Counted from the stretch's first letter, positions 22,188 through 33,119 are shown. The stretch: 64,000 nucleotides of DNA from Silene conica (GCA_029255685.2 CM055317.2:68809460-68873459); one strand, 5' to 3'. The notes: generated by a model not told the origin, from the sequence alone. Program-made: numbers and translations.

Positions 22188-22700
22188 ACTCCCTCTAGTT
22201 TTTCCAATTGATACATTTGCTTTTTGTAAACTATTCACAAGTTAACTTTTAATTTTAATTTTTTCCCAATGTGTAAGAAAAAATATATTCATGTGGGGTC
22301 TTATTTAATTCGCCTTTACGAGTACATTGAAAATATATATAACTTTTATAATTTTTACAAATACGTAGTTAAAGATATTATGCAAGTAAAACGTGCGTTG
22401 AAAAACGTGAAAAAGCAATTGTATCATGAAAAAAAAATGGAGGGAGCGTAAAATATAGAAAAAAAAAGTGATCTCTCTGTAACATTAGTAAGTCTTGCTT
22501 GCGACGGGTCGTTATTTGTGACGGATATTTTGTGAGGTAAAATGGATATAAAATGAGTTAGTGGAGAAATGGGACCACAGGAATAGTGTTGCAGAGAGAG
22601 AAAAAGTGAGTATTTTGTGAGAGAAAACGGTATCTGTCGCAAGCTTGCGACGGATAGTGCCGTTGCAAATAAGAATTTGTGCTGTAACATAGTGACAAAT
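22188..22700. other. MITE-like sequences upstream of plus-strand P450
   Basis: 22188-22450 has Stowaway-like inverted ends (CTCCCTCTAG left, ATGGAGGGAG right). 22495-22690 has inverted GCTTGCGACGG / CCGTCGCAAGC-like motifs (22498 and 22637-22652). Short frames on both strands here are not supported as genes. Confidence 0.4.
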
Positions 22701-23298
22701 CGCCACCCGAAAGACTTTGACAATATGTTTTTATTATCGACCGTTATTGTAGATTTTTTTTTGTCGGTCCGTTATTACCGAAAAAACTCTCAATCCTGAC
22801 ATAAGGAAAAATTGTTATGTAAAATTATTGTCAAATATTTCCAACTACACATTTTTCTCATCAATTGTTAAAACATTGAGAATTATCAAGTAGTACAAAT
22901 ACAAGGCTACAGAGCATTGGAGAATGGAGATTCATCCGAATTAGCGAGTTAATACGAGTATTAATTTCTGAGAATCCGAGTGTTTATACAGGTATCCAAT
23001 ATCATTGTACTCCGTTAACTCCTAAACGATATTAGAAACTAGAAAGGTCATTTTATTCATACGGAATATATACTAATATTTATTATGCTTATTTTTTTTC
23101 ATGTAAAACTCGGTATGTCACTATTCTTTTCTTTTTTTTTTTTTTTTTTATGTCGAATTCATTTCACAATTACACTCGCTTAGAGAGGAATAAATTCACG
23201 TTTTCGCGTCACAATATATGATTGAAAAACGTTAATATTTCCTGCATATTTTTATTTTCTTCCCATCTACCTTTTAACTGTCGAATTTTCTGAATAAA
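22701..23298. other. Upstream region of plus-strand P450
   Basis: AT-rich, with a poly-T tract at about 23126-23150. No unambiguous TATA box could be chosen. Confidence 0.35.
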
Positions 23299-24879
23299 AT
23301 GTTTGAACTAGTAAGGTTACTAGTACTTCCATTCTTGTTTTTCATCCTTTCACTGCTCATCTTCCACTTCTTCTACAAGACCTCCGTCTCAAAAAACTGG
23401 AAATCTTCTGAATCTAACATAACTACCTTCCCTAAACCATACCCTATAATTGGTCATTTGATCGCCTTCGCCCAACAAAAAAACGAGGAGACATTCGAGT
23501 GGCTTGCAGGCCATGTAGTCTCCTCGCCCTCGTCGACAATCATTGTCCATCACCCCTTTGGTGGCCAGAGTATCTACACAGGACACCCAGCTACGGTCGA
23601 GCACATTCTGAAAACCCATTACCCTATTTACTCTAAGGGCCCGCAACACAAAGCCGCCTTTCGAGACGTCTTTGGAGATAGTTTGATTACTATAAATGGA
23701 GAGTCATGGAAATTCCAAAGGCAAGTTGCTAGTCATATGTTCACCCCAAAATCAATACAAAACTTCATTCAAAACATAGTCGATTTCGAGCTCAACGAGA
23801 GACTAATCCCAATCCTCTCCAAAGTAGCCGAGAATCGGGAAGTTATCGATCTGCAGCACATACTCCAAAGGTTCACATTCGACAACATTTGCTCAATTGC
23901 ATTCGGGCATGACCCGGGGTACTTGTCACCCTCAATGCCACAAGCTAAATTCTACGACTCTTTTGATGAGGCCGTAACTATAGCTTTTTCGAGGTTTATT
24001 GATCCGTTTCCAATCATTTGGAAAATTCGTAGATTCCTCAACATCGGCGATGAAAAAAGACTTCGAGCTGCAACTCAAGAAATACGAAATTTCGCTGCTG
24101 AAATCATTCAAGTGAAAAAACAGGGAAATTCCTCGAAAATACAGGACAATGACTTCCTAGAAAGGCTTCTAAAATACGAAGAATTAGACGAAAAACTGAT
24201 AATCGACATTGTGACTACGTTCATTTTCGCTGGTCGAGATCCGACATCAGCCGGTTTAACATGGTTCTTTTGGATGCTCCATGAAAACAAACGGGTCGAG
24301 TCGGAAATCATAAAAGAAATCAACAAAATCGAGAATGATAACAATAATAGTTCTACTCTACAACAAATCAAAGCCATGACTTATACACATGCCGCATTGT
24401 CCGAGACAATGCGGCTATACCCGCCCGTCCCCATGGACGCGAAGCAGGTAACCCGAGACGACATACTACCCGATGGTACACCCGTAAAAAAGGGTACTAT
24501 GGTAAATTATGTCATGTATGGAATGGGTAGGCTGGAGAGCTTGTGGGGTCCTGACTGGGCTGAGTTCCGCCCTGAGCGGTGGCTGACGGAGGTGGTTCAC
24601 GATGATGACTGCGGTAGCGGTGGTGGTGTGGGGAGGGAGTGGAAGTATGAGCCACGTGACCCGTTTATGTACCCGGTTTTTAATGCGGGGCCGAGGAGTT
24701 GCCTAGGGAAAGAGATGGCGTACTTGCAGATGAAACGGATAGCGGCCGGTGTTTTGAAGAGGTTTGTAGTGGTTCCTACCGTGAAAGACGGGTTTCAGCC
24801 GGTTTATTCAGCCGGTTTAACTAGCAAGATGCAGGGTGGGTTTCCGGTTAGGATCATGGACAGGGTCGCGGTCGAGTAA
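23299..24879 (+). CDS. CYP94-like cytochrome P450, divergent paralogue
   Basis: 526 aa, one exon, start MFEL as in copy 2. N-terminal anchor (residues about 5-26), PKPYPIIGH hinge, WKFQRQVAS C-helix, ExxR as E369-T-M-R372, FRPERW, haem loop FNAGPRSCLG with Cys 468. The I-helix reads AGRDPTS: Pro 315 (CCG at 24241-24243) replaces the conserved Thr of AGxDT(T/S), although the next Thr and Ser remain. In most P450s that Thr helps activate oxygen, so activity may be altered or the exact alignment shifted by one. A Gly/Asp-rich insertion (about residues 432-446) lies before the haem loop. It points toward the BAHD gene, 261 bases between stops. The substrate is unknown; family roles are fatty-acid or JA-Ile oxidation. 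Confidence 0.92.
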   Translation: MFELVRLLVLPFLFFILSLLIFHFFYKTSVSKNWKSSESNITTFPKPYPIIGHLIAFAQQKNEETFEWLAGHVVSSPSSTIIVHHPFGGQSIYTGHPATVEHILKTHYPIYSKGPQHKAAFRDVFGDSLITINGESWKFQRQVASHMFTPKSIQNFIQNIVDFELNERLIPILSKVAENREVIDLQHILQRFTFDNICSIAFGHDPGYLSPSMPQAKFYDSFDEAVTIAFSRFIDPFPIIWKIRRFLNIGDEKRLRAATQEIRNFAAEIIQVKKQGNSSKIQDNDFLERLLKYEELDEKLIIDIVTTFIFAGRDPTSAGLTWFFWMLHENKRVESEIIKEINKIENDNNNSSTLQQIKAMTYTHAALSETMRLYPPVPMDAKQVTRDDILPDGTPVKKGTMVNYVMYGMGRLESLWGPDWAEFRPERWLTEVVHDDDCGSGGGVGREWKYEPRDPFMYPVFNAGPRSCLGKEMAYLQMKRIAAGVLKRFVVVPTVKDGFQPVYSAGLTSKMQGGFPVRIMDRVAVE

Positions 24880-25140
24880 TTAACATTTTTTAGCTCGAGA
24901 CTTAACGAGTATTTTAATCAAACGTAACTCTGTTCTTTATATATTTGAATGAAATGCGTAATATATACTTCTTCGTTTCGACAAGTAATTTAATCAAATG
25001 TAACCGCGTTAATAACGTCCTCAAAAATTTCAAATGTATCGAGTTTAAAGGGAAGGAGGGAAAAATAACGTTATTTATTAGTTAATAAATACGTTTTTTT
25101 GGTTTACCATAATCTCATACATGATGTAATGTTTCGATAT

Positions 25141-26523
25141 TCAAGAAATGTAAGACATAAACTTAGGATCGGACTCAAGAGCGGTCATTGTGTCAGACAA
25201 TAAACATACTTGTAGATCGACACTACCATCACCTTCACGTCCTGGATCAATTATTATCTTCCCATTCATCCATGTTGAACATCCGGTTCGGGTTGCAATG
25301 GGTTTGCCAAGCCCAAACTCGGGACCGTAAGTATCAAATCTCATTGATCCTGCAAAAACAAGTGGTGGATTGGTACCAAAGGAATTACGTTTCATTGGTA
25401 CAGCCACATGTGGTGACTCGGTTCGGGCCTTTAAATTAGCCCGAATAAGGTTTTCATCCAGGCCCGTAACTCCTTCGTGGAGCAACATAGCGGCCCAACA
25501 AAGCCCATTTCTAACCAAATCATCCATTTTGGATGTTACCTTTATTAGATGAACAAAGTTCCCAAACTGATTAGACGGTACAGGCGGGTCGTGTTTGGGT
25601 CGGGTGTTTGAACTCACCCAACAACCAATATTCGACTCGTTAGGTATATTTCGAGCTCGAGCAACGGAAATCCACATAAATGCCGCTAAAGCTTGAAAAG
25701 ACGAGATTAGGTTATCGTCGTTACTATTCTCCCTAGCTAATGCTTTGAGCCTAGCTATGGACGCGGCACTAAAATGAAACGCTCGTAATCTTAATCGAGG
25801 GTCCACTTCAAAACGCATTATAAACTCACTCGGATCCAAATAAGGCAGTTTAAGAATCGGCTCATACCCATCAGCAAACATTGTCTTGAAAACGGGCTTC
25901 TCAACCTCATCCCCCCGACCCATAAATATATTAGACAATGTCTTAATAAACTGCCACAACGAAGTACCATCTCCTACCGAATGGTTCATACTAAACCCGA
26001 TAAAAACCCCATCAACAAGATCCGTCACCTGAACAGATACAAGTGGTCTAGTATGACCATCATGGTTAACTACCTTCGGGTCATCACCCATATCAAATAA
26101 ACCCCATATAAATCGAGAAATACTTTCATAACACGTGACAATATCAGATACCGTCACCTCATTTTCCTCCATAACACTAGCATGAATGAGCCTAGCACCA
26201 GGACCCTTCTCAGGGTCTACATAAACCCACGAAGCGTGCTCGTCCTCGTACTTAATTGTCGAAAGACGACCAGCTAACGGGTAAAACTCGATAAGGGCTA
26301 TCGATATCGACTCCTTTAAATTTTCTACTATCGAGTTAATTGACGATAATGAAGGTGGTTTAGCATAGAGGAGACCTCTATGCATATAAGGTGTAGATAA
26401 TTGAGATAAATCATTTGATGATAAATAATAAGGATTATTTGATTGTTGGATTTCATATTTTGGTTTGATGAAATACTCTGAAATTATCTTAATCTTTGGA
26501 TTATTATTATTTTCAATAGACAT
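25141..26523 (-). CDS. BAHD acyltransferase
   Basis: Cytosolic acyl-CoA-dependent O/N-acyltransferase, 460 aa, intronless, resembling the uncharacterised At3g50280-type clade of the family. HxxxD catalytic motif is H181-S-V-G-D185. The structural DFGWG motif is altered to E402-F-G-L-G406. The N-terminal FYPLAGRL and TDLVDGVFIGFSMNH segments are typical. Acyl donor and acceptor cannot be inferred. It is convergent with the P450 at 23299, and a decayed relative lies at 54.9-55.8 kb. TATA-like TATACTCC sits about 85 bases upstream of the ATG on the minus strand. The 15-kb Helitron begins about 440 bases upstream, so regulatory DNA may have been displaced. Confidence 0.92.
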   Translation of the reverse strand: MSIENNNNPKIKIISEYFIKPKYEIQQSNNPYYLSSNDLSQLSTPYMHRGLLYAKPPSLSSINSIVENLKESISIALIEFYPLAGRLSTIKYEDEHASWVYVDPEKGPGARLIHASVMEENEVTVSDIVTCYESISRFIWGLFDMGDDPKVVNHDGHTRPLVSVQVTDLVDGVFIGFSMNHSVGDGTSLWQFIKTLSNIFMGRGDEVEKPVFKTMFADGYEPILKLPYLDPSEFIMRFEVDPRLRLRAFHFSAASIARLKALARENSNDDNLISSFQALAAFMWISVARARNIPNESNIGCWVSSNTRPKHDPPVPSNQFGNFVHLIKVTSKMDDLVRNGLCWAAMLLHEGVTGLDENLIRANLKARTESPHVAVPMKRNSFGTNPPLVFAGSMRFDTYGPEFGLGKPIATRTGCSTWMNGKIIIDPGREGDGSVDLQVCLLSDTMTALESDPKFMSYIS

Positions 26524-26964
26524 TATTAAATTTTGGAAAATAATTGTAATTTTTATGGTTTTTGTTAATGGTGTTATGATTGTAGTTAAGAAATGGCAGC
26601 CACATATTGTGGAGTATAAGATATTCGGTAAATCTCATTGAATCGTCATAAATTGGAGACGGGTTACGTAATATTCAAGTTGATAGATAAGACAAAAGCA
26701 AATTGGTAAAGAAGTAACATTATTCTTGTGTCGTATCTAACTATCTCAGTATTACTTGACCCTTTTTTAACTTGTGACGGATATTTCTGACCTCAATATG
26801 AGATTTGTGTAAGATATTGGTACTTCGTATTCATCTATTTGTCTATTTGTCAACAAAGATTCTTTGTTGAAATTGAGCAAATTTTGTTGAGAGAATATGA
26901 TCCGACAAAGGGATTATTTAATGTTACGTAATAGTGGATACCTCGATTTACATTAAAAAAATAA
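26524..26964. other. BAHD upstream region
   Basis: Holds the presumed promoter of the acyltransferase and a short inverted AACAAAGATTCTTTGTT motif near 26863. Otherwise nothing recognised. Confidence 0.4.
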
Positions 26965-26996
26965 CTAGGTTCTAACCCGTGAAATTCACGGGTCTG
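26965..26996 (-). other. Helitron 3' terminus (hairpin plus CTAG)
   Basis: Nine-base arms around a short loop, then CTAG and a flanking T. Thirty-two bases are identical to 977-1008. In Helitrons this hairpin signals the end of strand transfer. Confidence 0.8.
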
Positions 26997-27170
26997 CTTT
27001 TAGTAATTTAAATTAATATTGTGAATAATTAAAAGATAAAGAAATCAATTATTTTAAAACTTAAATAATATGAAATTAATATTGTTACTAATTAAAAGAT
27101 AAAGAAATTAATTATTTTAGAATTTCAAAATATGAAAATAATATAAAGATAAAGAAGTTGATTGTTTTAG

Positions 27171-27700
27171 TATTTTAATAATATGAAATTTAAATTGTTA
27201 ATAATATTAATATAAAATATAAATACTATTAGTTTAAAAATTACGTAGCGTTATTTTAAAAATCGTGTAAGATTGTCAATTTCTACGGTCGCATAAATTA
27301 AGACGCATACATGGATAAAAGTTATTAAATATTGTAAATATAAATATATTGATTATTTTAGCATTTTACTAATATGAAATTAATATTGTTAATAATATTA
27401 ATCTAAAATATATATACTGTTAGTTTAAAAATTACGTAGCGTTATTTTTAAAATCGTTTAAGATTATAACTAAAATATGGTCGCATAAATTAAGACGCAT
27501 ACATGGATAAAAGTTATTAAATATTGTAAATATAAAAAAATTGATTATCTTAGTATTTTAATAATATGAAATTAATATTGTTAATAATATTAATCTAAAA
27601 TATAAATACTGATAGTTTAGAAATTACGCAGCGTTATTTTAAAAATCGTGTAAGATTATAACTAAAATACGGTCGCCTAAATTAAGACGACAAAATCGAT
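27171..27700. repeat. About 191-bp subterminal tandem repeat, nearly 3 copies
   Basis: Units start near 27171, 27362 and 27554 (spacing 191 and 192). Each contains AATATGAAATTAATATTG, ATTACGTAGCGTTATTTT and GGTCGCATAAATTAAGACG. Degenerate partial units occupy 26997-27170. The third copy is truncated. Confidence 0.8.
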
Positions 27701-28434
27701 AAAAGTTAAAAAAACAAAAACAAAAACGAAAAAATAATATTAAGCAACTTTACCAATTCTATGTCGGTCGATTTTCCCCCCAAATAGAACCATCTTCATC
27801 AAGCTTTTGATATTACCAATCTCAAATTTAACAGTTTTTCACCATTTCTTCAACAACTTCTCTCACATCCTCCTGATTAATCTCTAAGACATCAAATTTA
27901 ACCGTGTATCTTGGGAGCTTCTTCTGCAACTCAAGCATTTAAACATATAAATTCTATTCCACGGAATGACCAAGGCCCTGGAACTACTGTTGAATCAGTT
28001 GTCGTCAACACTGGAAGCAGACCTAGCAATCACTTCAATAGGTTTCATCTACAGCCAGCTGGACAAAAAGGTAAGATCTATTAACATTTATTTGTTATTA
28101 TCTGGTTTGCTGCTGTATATGATTTTTGCTTATTCCGTGAAATTTGATTTATTCTTGCTGCTGTATATTAACATTTATTCTAAATCTGCTACTTTATATT
28201 CAGTGTGATAGTGAAACTATTCAGTGTAGCTTGTATTGGGTACAAATGTCATTTTGCACAGATAAAGATCCATTTGAGGTTGATCTGATTTCTCTGTATA
28301 AACTCCCTAAATATGCACTCATAATATGGGAATACTCGGAAATCTGGCACCTGCTCTTTTTTATTAGTACTATTTGTATTTTTTTTTTTCGTGTATCTTT
28401 TTGTTAATTTATCTATTATTAACATGGGTGCAAG

Positions 28435-28672
28435 TACATGAATCATTCCGTCTACAACATTTTTGAGGATGTCAATGAATCTATGTTCCCTGGCTTCAAG
28501 AAGGTATATTGGCCATTTTTTGCATAAATTCGCTTACCTCTATCTTATATCGATATTCTGATCAGTACTTACACTCTAGTTTTTCTCACAGACAGTTTGG
28601 TTGGAGTGCACCCAAATGAAGGATGAAATTATATTTGTTCCAAGTGGATGGTATCATCAAGTGCATAATTTG
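28435..28672 (+). pseudogene. Captured JmjC-domain oxygenase fragment (JMJD4-like)
   Basis: Two exons with their splice sites kept: 28435-28503 (acceptor AG at 28433, donor GT at 28504) encoding VYNIFEDVNESMFPGFKK, and 28592-28672 (acceptor CACAG, donor GT at 28673) encoding a WLECTQ...EIIFVPSGWYHQVHN block. The last block, with the metal-binding His region of the Fe(II)/2-oxoglutarate JmjC fold, is characteristic of JMJD4-type hydroxylases. The rest of the gene is absent. It runs opposite to the Helitron genes. An exon-like stretch at 27960-28070 with a GTAAG donor precedes it but I could not match it to the same protein. Confidence 0.65.
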
Positions 28673-28853
28673 GTATGCCAATCAACAACTACTGTGTATC
28701 TAATGTTTGCTAGATAATTATGCGATCCTTCTAGTTTCTACCTACTGATTATAACACAGTTGAATGCTTAGGCAATAGTTAATAAACATGGGAAAGAGTC
28801 ACTAATTTATTAGACTAATATCCTTAGGCAACAATGAAGCTAACATCACACTT

Positions 28854-29786
28854 TTACAAATTATCAAATATTTCCTTGTAGACTACATTTGTTGTCACGT
28901 TAGATGTCAGCCCTTCTTGGTCGCAAATGAGCACTTTCAATCCCTTTTTACTTGTGACTCTGGAGATTGCAACGTATAGCTATCCGTGACTAAACACCGG
29001 CCTAGGGAGGTAGAGTCCAACATGGGAAAGGGATTGTCCCTGACTCTTATTGATAGTCATAGCAAAGCATACGGTTACCGGAAATTGTCTTCTTACGAAC
29101 TTAACGGGAAACTTAGTCTCATCGGAGGGAGACAATGATAACCTAGGTATATATACTGTGTGGCCCACCTTACTACCAGTTATGATAGTTGCTCCAATAA
29201 CGCGTTCCCCTACGTTAGTAACCACCAGCCTTGTGCCGTTGCATAACCCACGCGTTTGATCAATGTTTCGGAGTAGCATTACCGTAGCACCGACTTTCAA
29301 CTTTAGGTTATGATTGGGGATACCAGAACACTTAATAGTGTTCAGAAATTCGGTAGAGTACAAATCTTGCATGTATGTATTGCTTTCATCTTTACTTATT
29401 TCATCTGAGCTCAAGTATTCCTTTTCATCCCCTGGAATCTTGGACAATACATATTCATTGACCTCCTCAACGATTTCATGCGTAGGAGCAAGTACTGCAC
29501 GTTCTTGCAAGTACGCGTGGTTCCCTAAATTATCTTCCAGTGATGGATAAGTGGTATTGACAATAGTTGCAATAGGGTCAGTTGATTGGGGTATTAGAAT
29601 GTCACTGGGCATCTCAATATCAACCTCCCCGTCATTAGGACCACCGACTAATCCATCTCCAACCTTCAATATCCATTCTGAAAAGTGCCTGATATCATCT
29701 ACACTGGAATTAGGGCCTCCAAGTTGTAGCCGCATATTTTTTGTGAGCTTTAACACCTTTATATTAAAGAAAGTATAACTTATCAA
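28854..29786 (-). pseudogene. Helitron helicase, C-terminal exon, with internal stop
   Basis: Last part of the PIF1-like helicase. Contains GIPNHNLKLKVGATVMLLRN, the RGLCNGTRLVV block and TINKSQGQSLSHVGLYLPRP (helicase motifs V/VI region). A TAG at 28982-28980 replaces the expected Gln codon in the conserved G-Q-LYVA-SR-T motif. The same frame then continues 42 codons (LYVAISRVTSKKGLKVLI) to a stop at 28856-28854. An N-terminal intron joins it to the next exon upstream. Confidence 0.85.
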
Positions 29787-29822
29787 AAATGAAGTTTAAA
29801 CATTTTATATTTGTAGAAAATA

Positions 29823-30650
29823 TTAAATTCGAATGTAATAAAAATTTACCTTGCAATGAGACCATAAGTATGAAGAACTGATCGAAGCGGCCACGATATC
29901 CTGCCTACTCCCTTTAGGCACCACGGGCAGAATTTGCCGAAAGTCGCCGCCAAATACGACCACTTTCCCACCAAAGGGCTTATTCGGGTCACCTTGAGCA
30001 GAGAACCTCATAACATCCTTCAGACTCTTATCAAGAGCTTCAAAACAATTTTTATTTACCATAGGTGCTTCGTCCCATATTATAAGCTTAGTCCTTATCA
30101 GCAATTCAGTTAAATCAGTACCTGGTTTTATGCGCGGACATGTGGAATGCTCAGATGCATTAATTGGTATACCAAATCTTGAATGAGATGTCCTTCCATT
30201 CGGAAGTAGGATTGCCGCAATCCCACTTGAAGCTACAGGAAGTACTATCTCTCCTTGACTTCTTAAGGCGGCGCATAAAGTTTTCCATATGAAAGTTTTA
30301 CCTGTACCGCCATATCCATAAAGAAAGAAGACCCCTCCTCGTCCAGTCAGGACTCCATCCATTATTTCATCATACACAGCCCTCTGCTCTTCTGTCATAG
30401 ATGTAATAAGTCTAACATGTTCCTCCTTTTGTGCATCTTTGTCGTAAGACAACTCATCTAATATCAACTGGTTTGTATCTCCTAATGTTAATGAATCATC
30501 AAGGGACGGCATATTTTCAAACCTACGGAGGGAGCTACCATTGCTTTTCAGCAGTGCCTCAATCTCTGCCAGAGCATACTGTTGCAGCTCTCTTTCGCTA
30601 AGTTGTAGATCTGCAAGAGTTAAAAGAGCGTTAAAAGAGTGAACTGTCAC
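29823..30650 (-). CDS. Helitron helicase, Walker A/B exon
   Basis: PIF1-like SF1B helicase core: Q-motif-like LTEEQRAVYDEIM region, Walker A GYGGTGKT, Walker B IIWDEAPM, and motif GGDFRQILPVVPKG. Drives strand displacement in Helitron rolling-circle transposition. Exon of the gene that spans 33636-28854. Confidence 0.88.
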   Translation of the reverse strand: MTVHSFNALLTLADLQLSERELQQYALAEIEALLKSNGSSLRRFENMPSLDDSLTLGDTNQLILDELSYDKDAQKEEHVRLITSMTEEQRAVYDEIMDGVLTGRGGVFFLYGYGGTGKTFIWKTLCAALRSQGEIVLPVASSGIAAILLPNGRTSHSRFGIPINASEHSTCPRIKPGTDLTELLIRTKLIIWDEAPMVNKNCFEALDKSLKDVMRFSAQGDPNKPFGGKVVVFGGDFRQILPVVPKGSRQDIVAASISSSYLWSHCKVNFYYIRI

Positions 30651-30674
30651 TACTTATTTCCTTAAAATTGCAAT

Positions 30675-31957
30675 TCATATATGTCCACAAAAGTCGTAAT
30701 GATGGATTAGTTTAGCATAAGTGTGTGGTTTCAATATACCTTCGTACCTTAGCGCTGCACGTCTCCTATAGAGAATATCGTCTGACAAAAGAGTCCAGGT
30801 CTTCTCCCACACTAACTCCGGCTTAGCCAAGTTGCCAGCCATTAGTAAGGTGGCAAATAGGTGTCTTAGGTATACTCCAGATCCCCATTCGCTTGCTTCC
30901 TTAATAGCGTCAATATATTCTTTGTCATCACCAAGCAATCCCCGGGCGTAGCATGCTTCTTTAAAGGATGGAAGAACTTCATTTTTAAACGTCCGTATGT
31001 CCTCATATGATGTAGGACCCTTGACGAAATTCAGTAATGTTCTCATATAATACAGTTCACCACCACCAGGTGACATATGGTGCATCCTTCCAAGAGAGAA
31101 CCCTCGTTTTCTTTTGTCCCATCTCTTTTGATCACGTTTCCACACATACTTCGTTGGAAACTCAGCATATGTCAGTTGTCTTGCTTCAGGATGGTGTTTG
31201 TTATAATCCATCCACGCCAAAAACATTGTCCTGGTAATGTTGTCTCTGTCAATGACCGTGTTGATGTGGTCATAATCATTAAAAACAACCCTCTGCTCAT
31301 TTGGTAGGTGAAAATCTAACCTCTCAACTGGTGGCGTCCTGTAATGAATGTCGAACGAAAAAGTTCTCCAAACAGCCTCACAGGGTGAAATATATCTACA
31401 GTCATAATACCTTTGGATCTCATCTATCTGATCTGGATTCTGATTATTCCGACTGGAGTAAGTGGACTGCACTGTTACTCTATCATAGCCCTTATTAATG
31501 TACTTGAATAAGTATTTGATAGATCTGGCCTGATTACACCACTCTACGTTAATGTGTGCACGGTATTTCAGCAACAATGTGGGATTATATGGGACGACAA
31601 AGCTATTGTCAATGAGTTTGCCGCTCTTTTCAACTGTAGCGCCGTTATTCCTCCTTCTATACCGAGGGTACCCCTCAGAGTCGACAATTGTTCGGTCATT
31701 GAATTTTTTTGGAAAATGTCTTATGCAATTGGAATTAACCATACACGGAGATTGTGGGTAATCATTACCACACGGACCATGTATCATGTATTCCTTAACC
31801 GCGTCATACAAAACTGGATCGATAGATGGATCTGGTATTTCCGCACATATAAGTTTGTCGACATCAGCAACTTCGGGGAACTTATCATCTCGGTGTAAGA
31901 AGAGCAATATATGAGCATGGGGTAGGCCACGTTTCTGAAACTCAATTGTGTATACCA
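30675..31957 (-). CDS. Helitron Rep (HUH nuclease) exon
   Basis: Starts after a TTTTCACAG acceptor, joining in phase to the exon ending at 32059. Carries the HUH metal-binding motif in GLPHAHILLFLH and the catalytic two-tyrosine motif YLFKYINKGYDR (Y-x3-Y), the defining features of Helitron Rep. The reading frame is open throughout. Confidence 0.88.
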
Positions 31958-32058
31958 CTGTGAAAACAAAATATGAAAAATTGCGTATTAGTCGAGTTGC
32001 TGATGTTAATATCATCTGAACATAATAAATAAGAAATTAAATATGTTTCAGAAATAAC

Positions 32059-32999
32059 CTCCTCTCGTGCGACCAAAAATATGACGGTCTTTCAAGTCTG
32101 TCATGAGCTCTTGTAGTTTTATCTTGAAAACTCGATCGAGTATATCAGGTCTGTCCTCGGACCTTAGTCCTTTCTTCTTAAGGAACCGGGTTATCTCTGG
32201 CCACTTAGGATTGCATGTGAATGTTATGAACAAATCGGGATAGCCACACCATTTGCAAATAACCATGGTATCTTGATAGTTAGCTTTCAAGTAACTTCGG
32301 CCTCCCAAAAATGATGGTGGTACAATGATACGGGTACCAGCTGAAGATGGTTCTGTCTCTCCCCGTGCTACGGAATTAGCTAGATTTTTGAAACTCTCTG
32401 ATCGCAGTTTTGGCTGATTGTGACGGATAAATGACAGCCTCTGAGATTCCACCATCATATAGCCGTCTACAGAAAATTGTTGGAATCCTTTACCTGCTGA
32501 TAGTAGAGTGGAGGGTTCTATGTCCAACGGTCGATCCTGTATACGAAAAGCAAAAAACTCACGAAGAGTTAACTGATTTCGTGGGTTGGATCCTTTGCTT
32601 GACCTAGATATTGATTTTTCACTATGCTTGATGCCGAGCCTATAACCGTCTTCTCCCCACGGAAATAGGAGAGGATATTGCAGCGCTAAGTATGAAGGAT
32701 GCAATTCAGAAATACGTTGCAAGCGACCACTACACTCCTCGATAATTATGTCCCTCTTATCTAATGTCTCATCAATGTCCCCAACAATAAGAGCCGCAAC
32801 CTCGGAAGCTGTAGGAAGATTGTATGTTCTTCCATCAGTTTCTCGCCTGCTGATCAACCTCATCTTAACTTGACCTTCTATTCCCGAACTCAATCTATCT
32901 CTGACCATTCTAAAAACTTTAGCTAGGGGATTGTGTTGATCAATCATGTCTCGCAACTGAGATATAAGTTGATCATTAAATTGTTGGGGATTCGTGGGG
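32059..32999 (-). CDS. Helitron-like N-terminal domain exon
   Basis: Helitron_like_N region: LTLREFFAFRIQDR, a YMMVESQRLSFIRHNQ block, GTRIIVPPSFLGG and the conserved WCGYPDLFITFTCNPKWPEI. Acceptor TATGCAG at 33000-33006 and donor GAG|GTTATT at 32058 are both visible. Confidence 0.85.
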
Positions 33000-33031
33000 C
33001 TGCATAACACATTAATTTAACAATAAGTTAG

Positions 33032-33033
<2 letters not shown>

Positions 33034-33119
<86 letters not shown>
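33034..33119. repeat. (AT)43 microsatellite in Rep intron
   Basis: Uninterrupted AT dinucleotide run of about 86 bases within the intron between the first two Rep exons. Confidence 0.95.

Noticed and set aside
27966..28208. 80-codon plus-strand ORF as the first exon of the JmjC gene
   Set aside because: Two frames are open and neither matches the JmjC family; it runs past a likely GTAAG donor.
31037..31898. Plus-strand ORFs
   Set aside because: Antisense shadows of the Helitron Rep exon.
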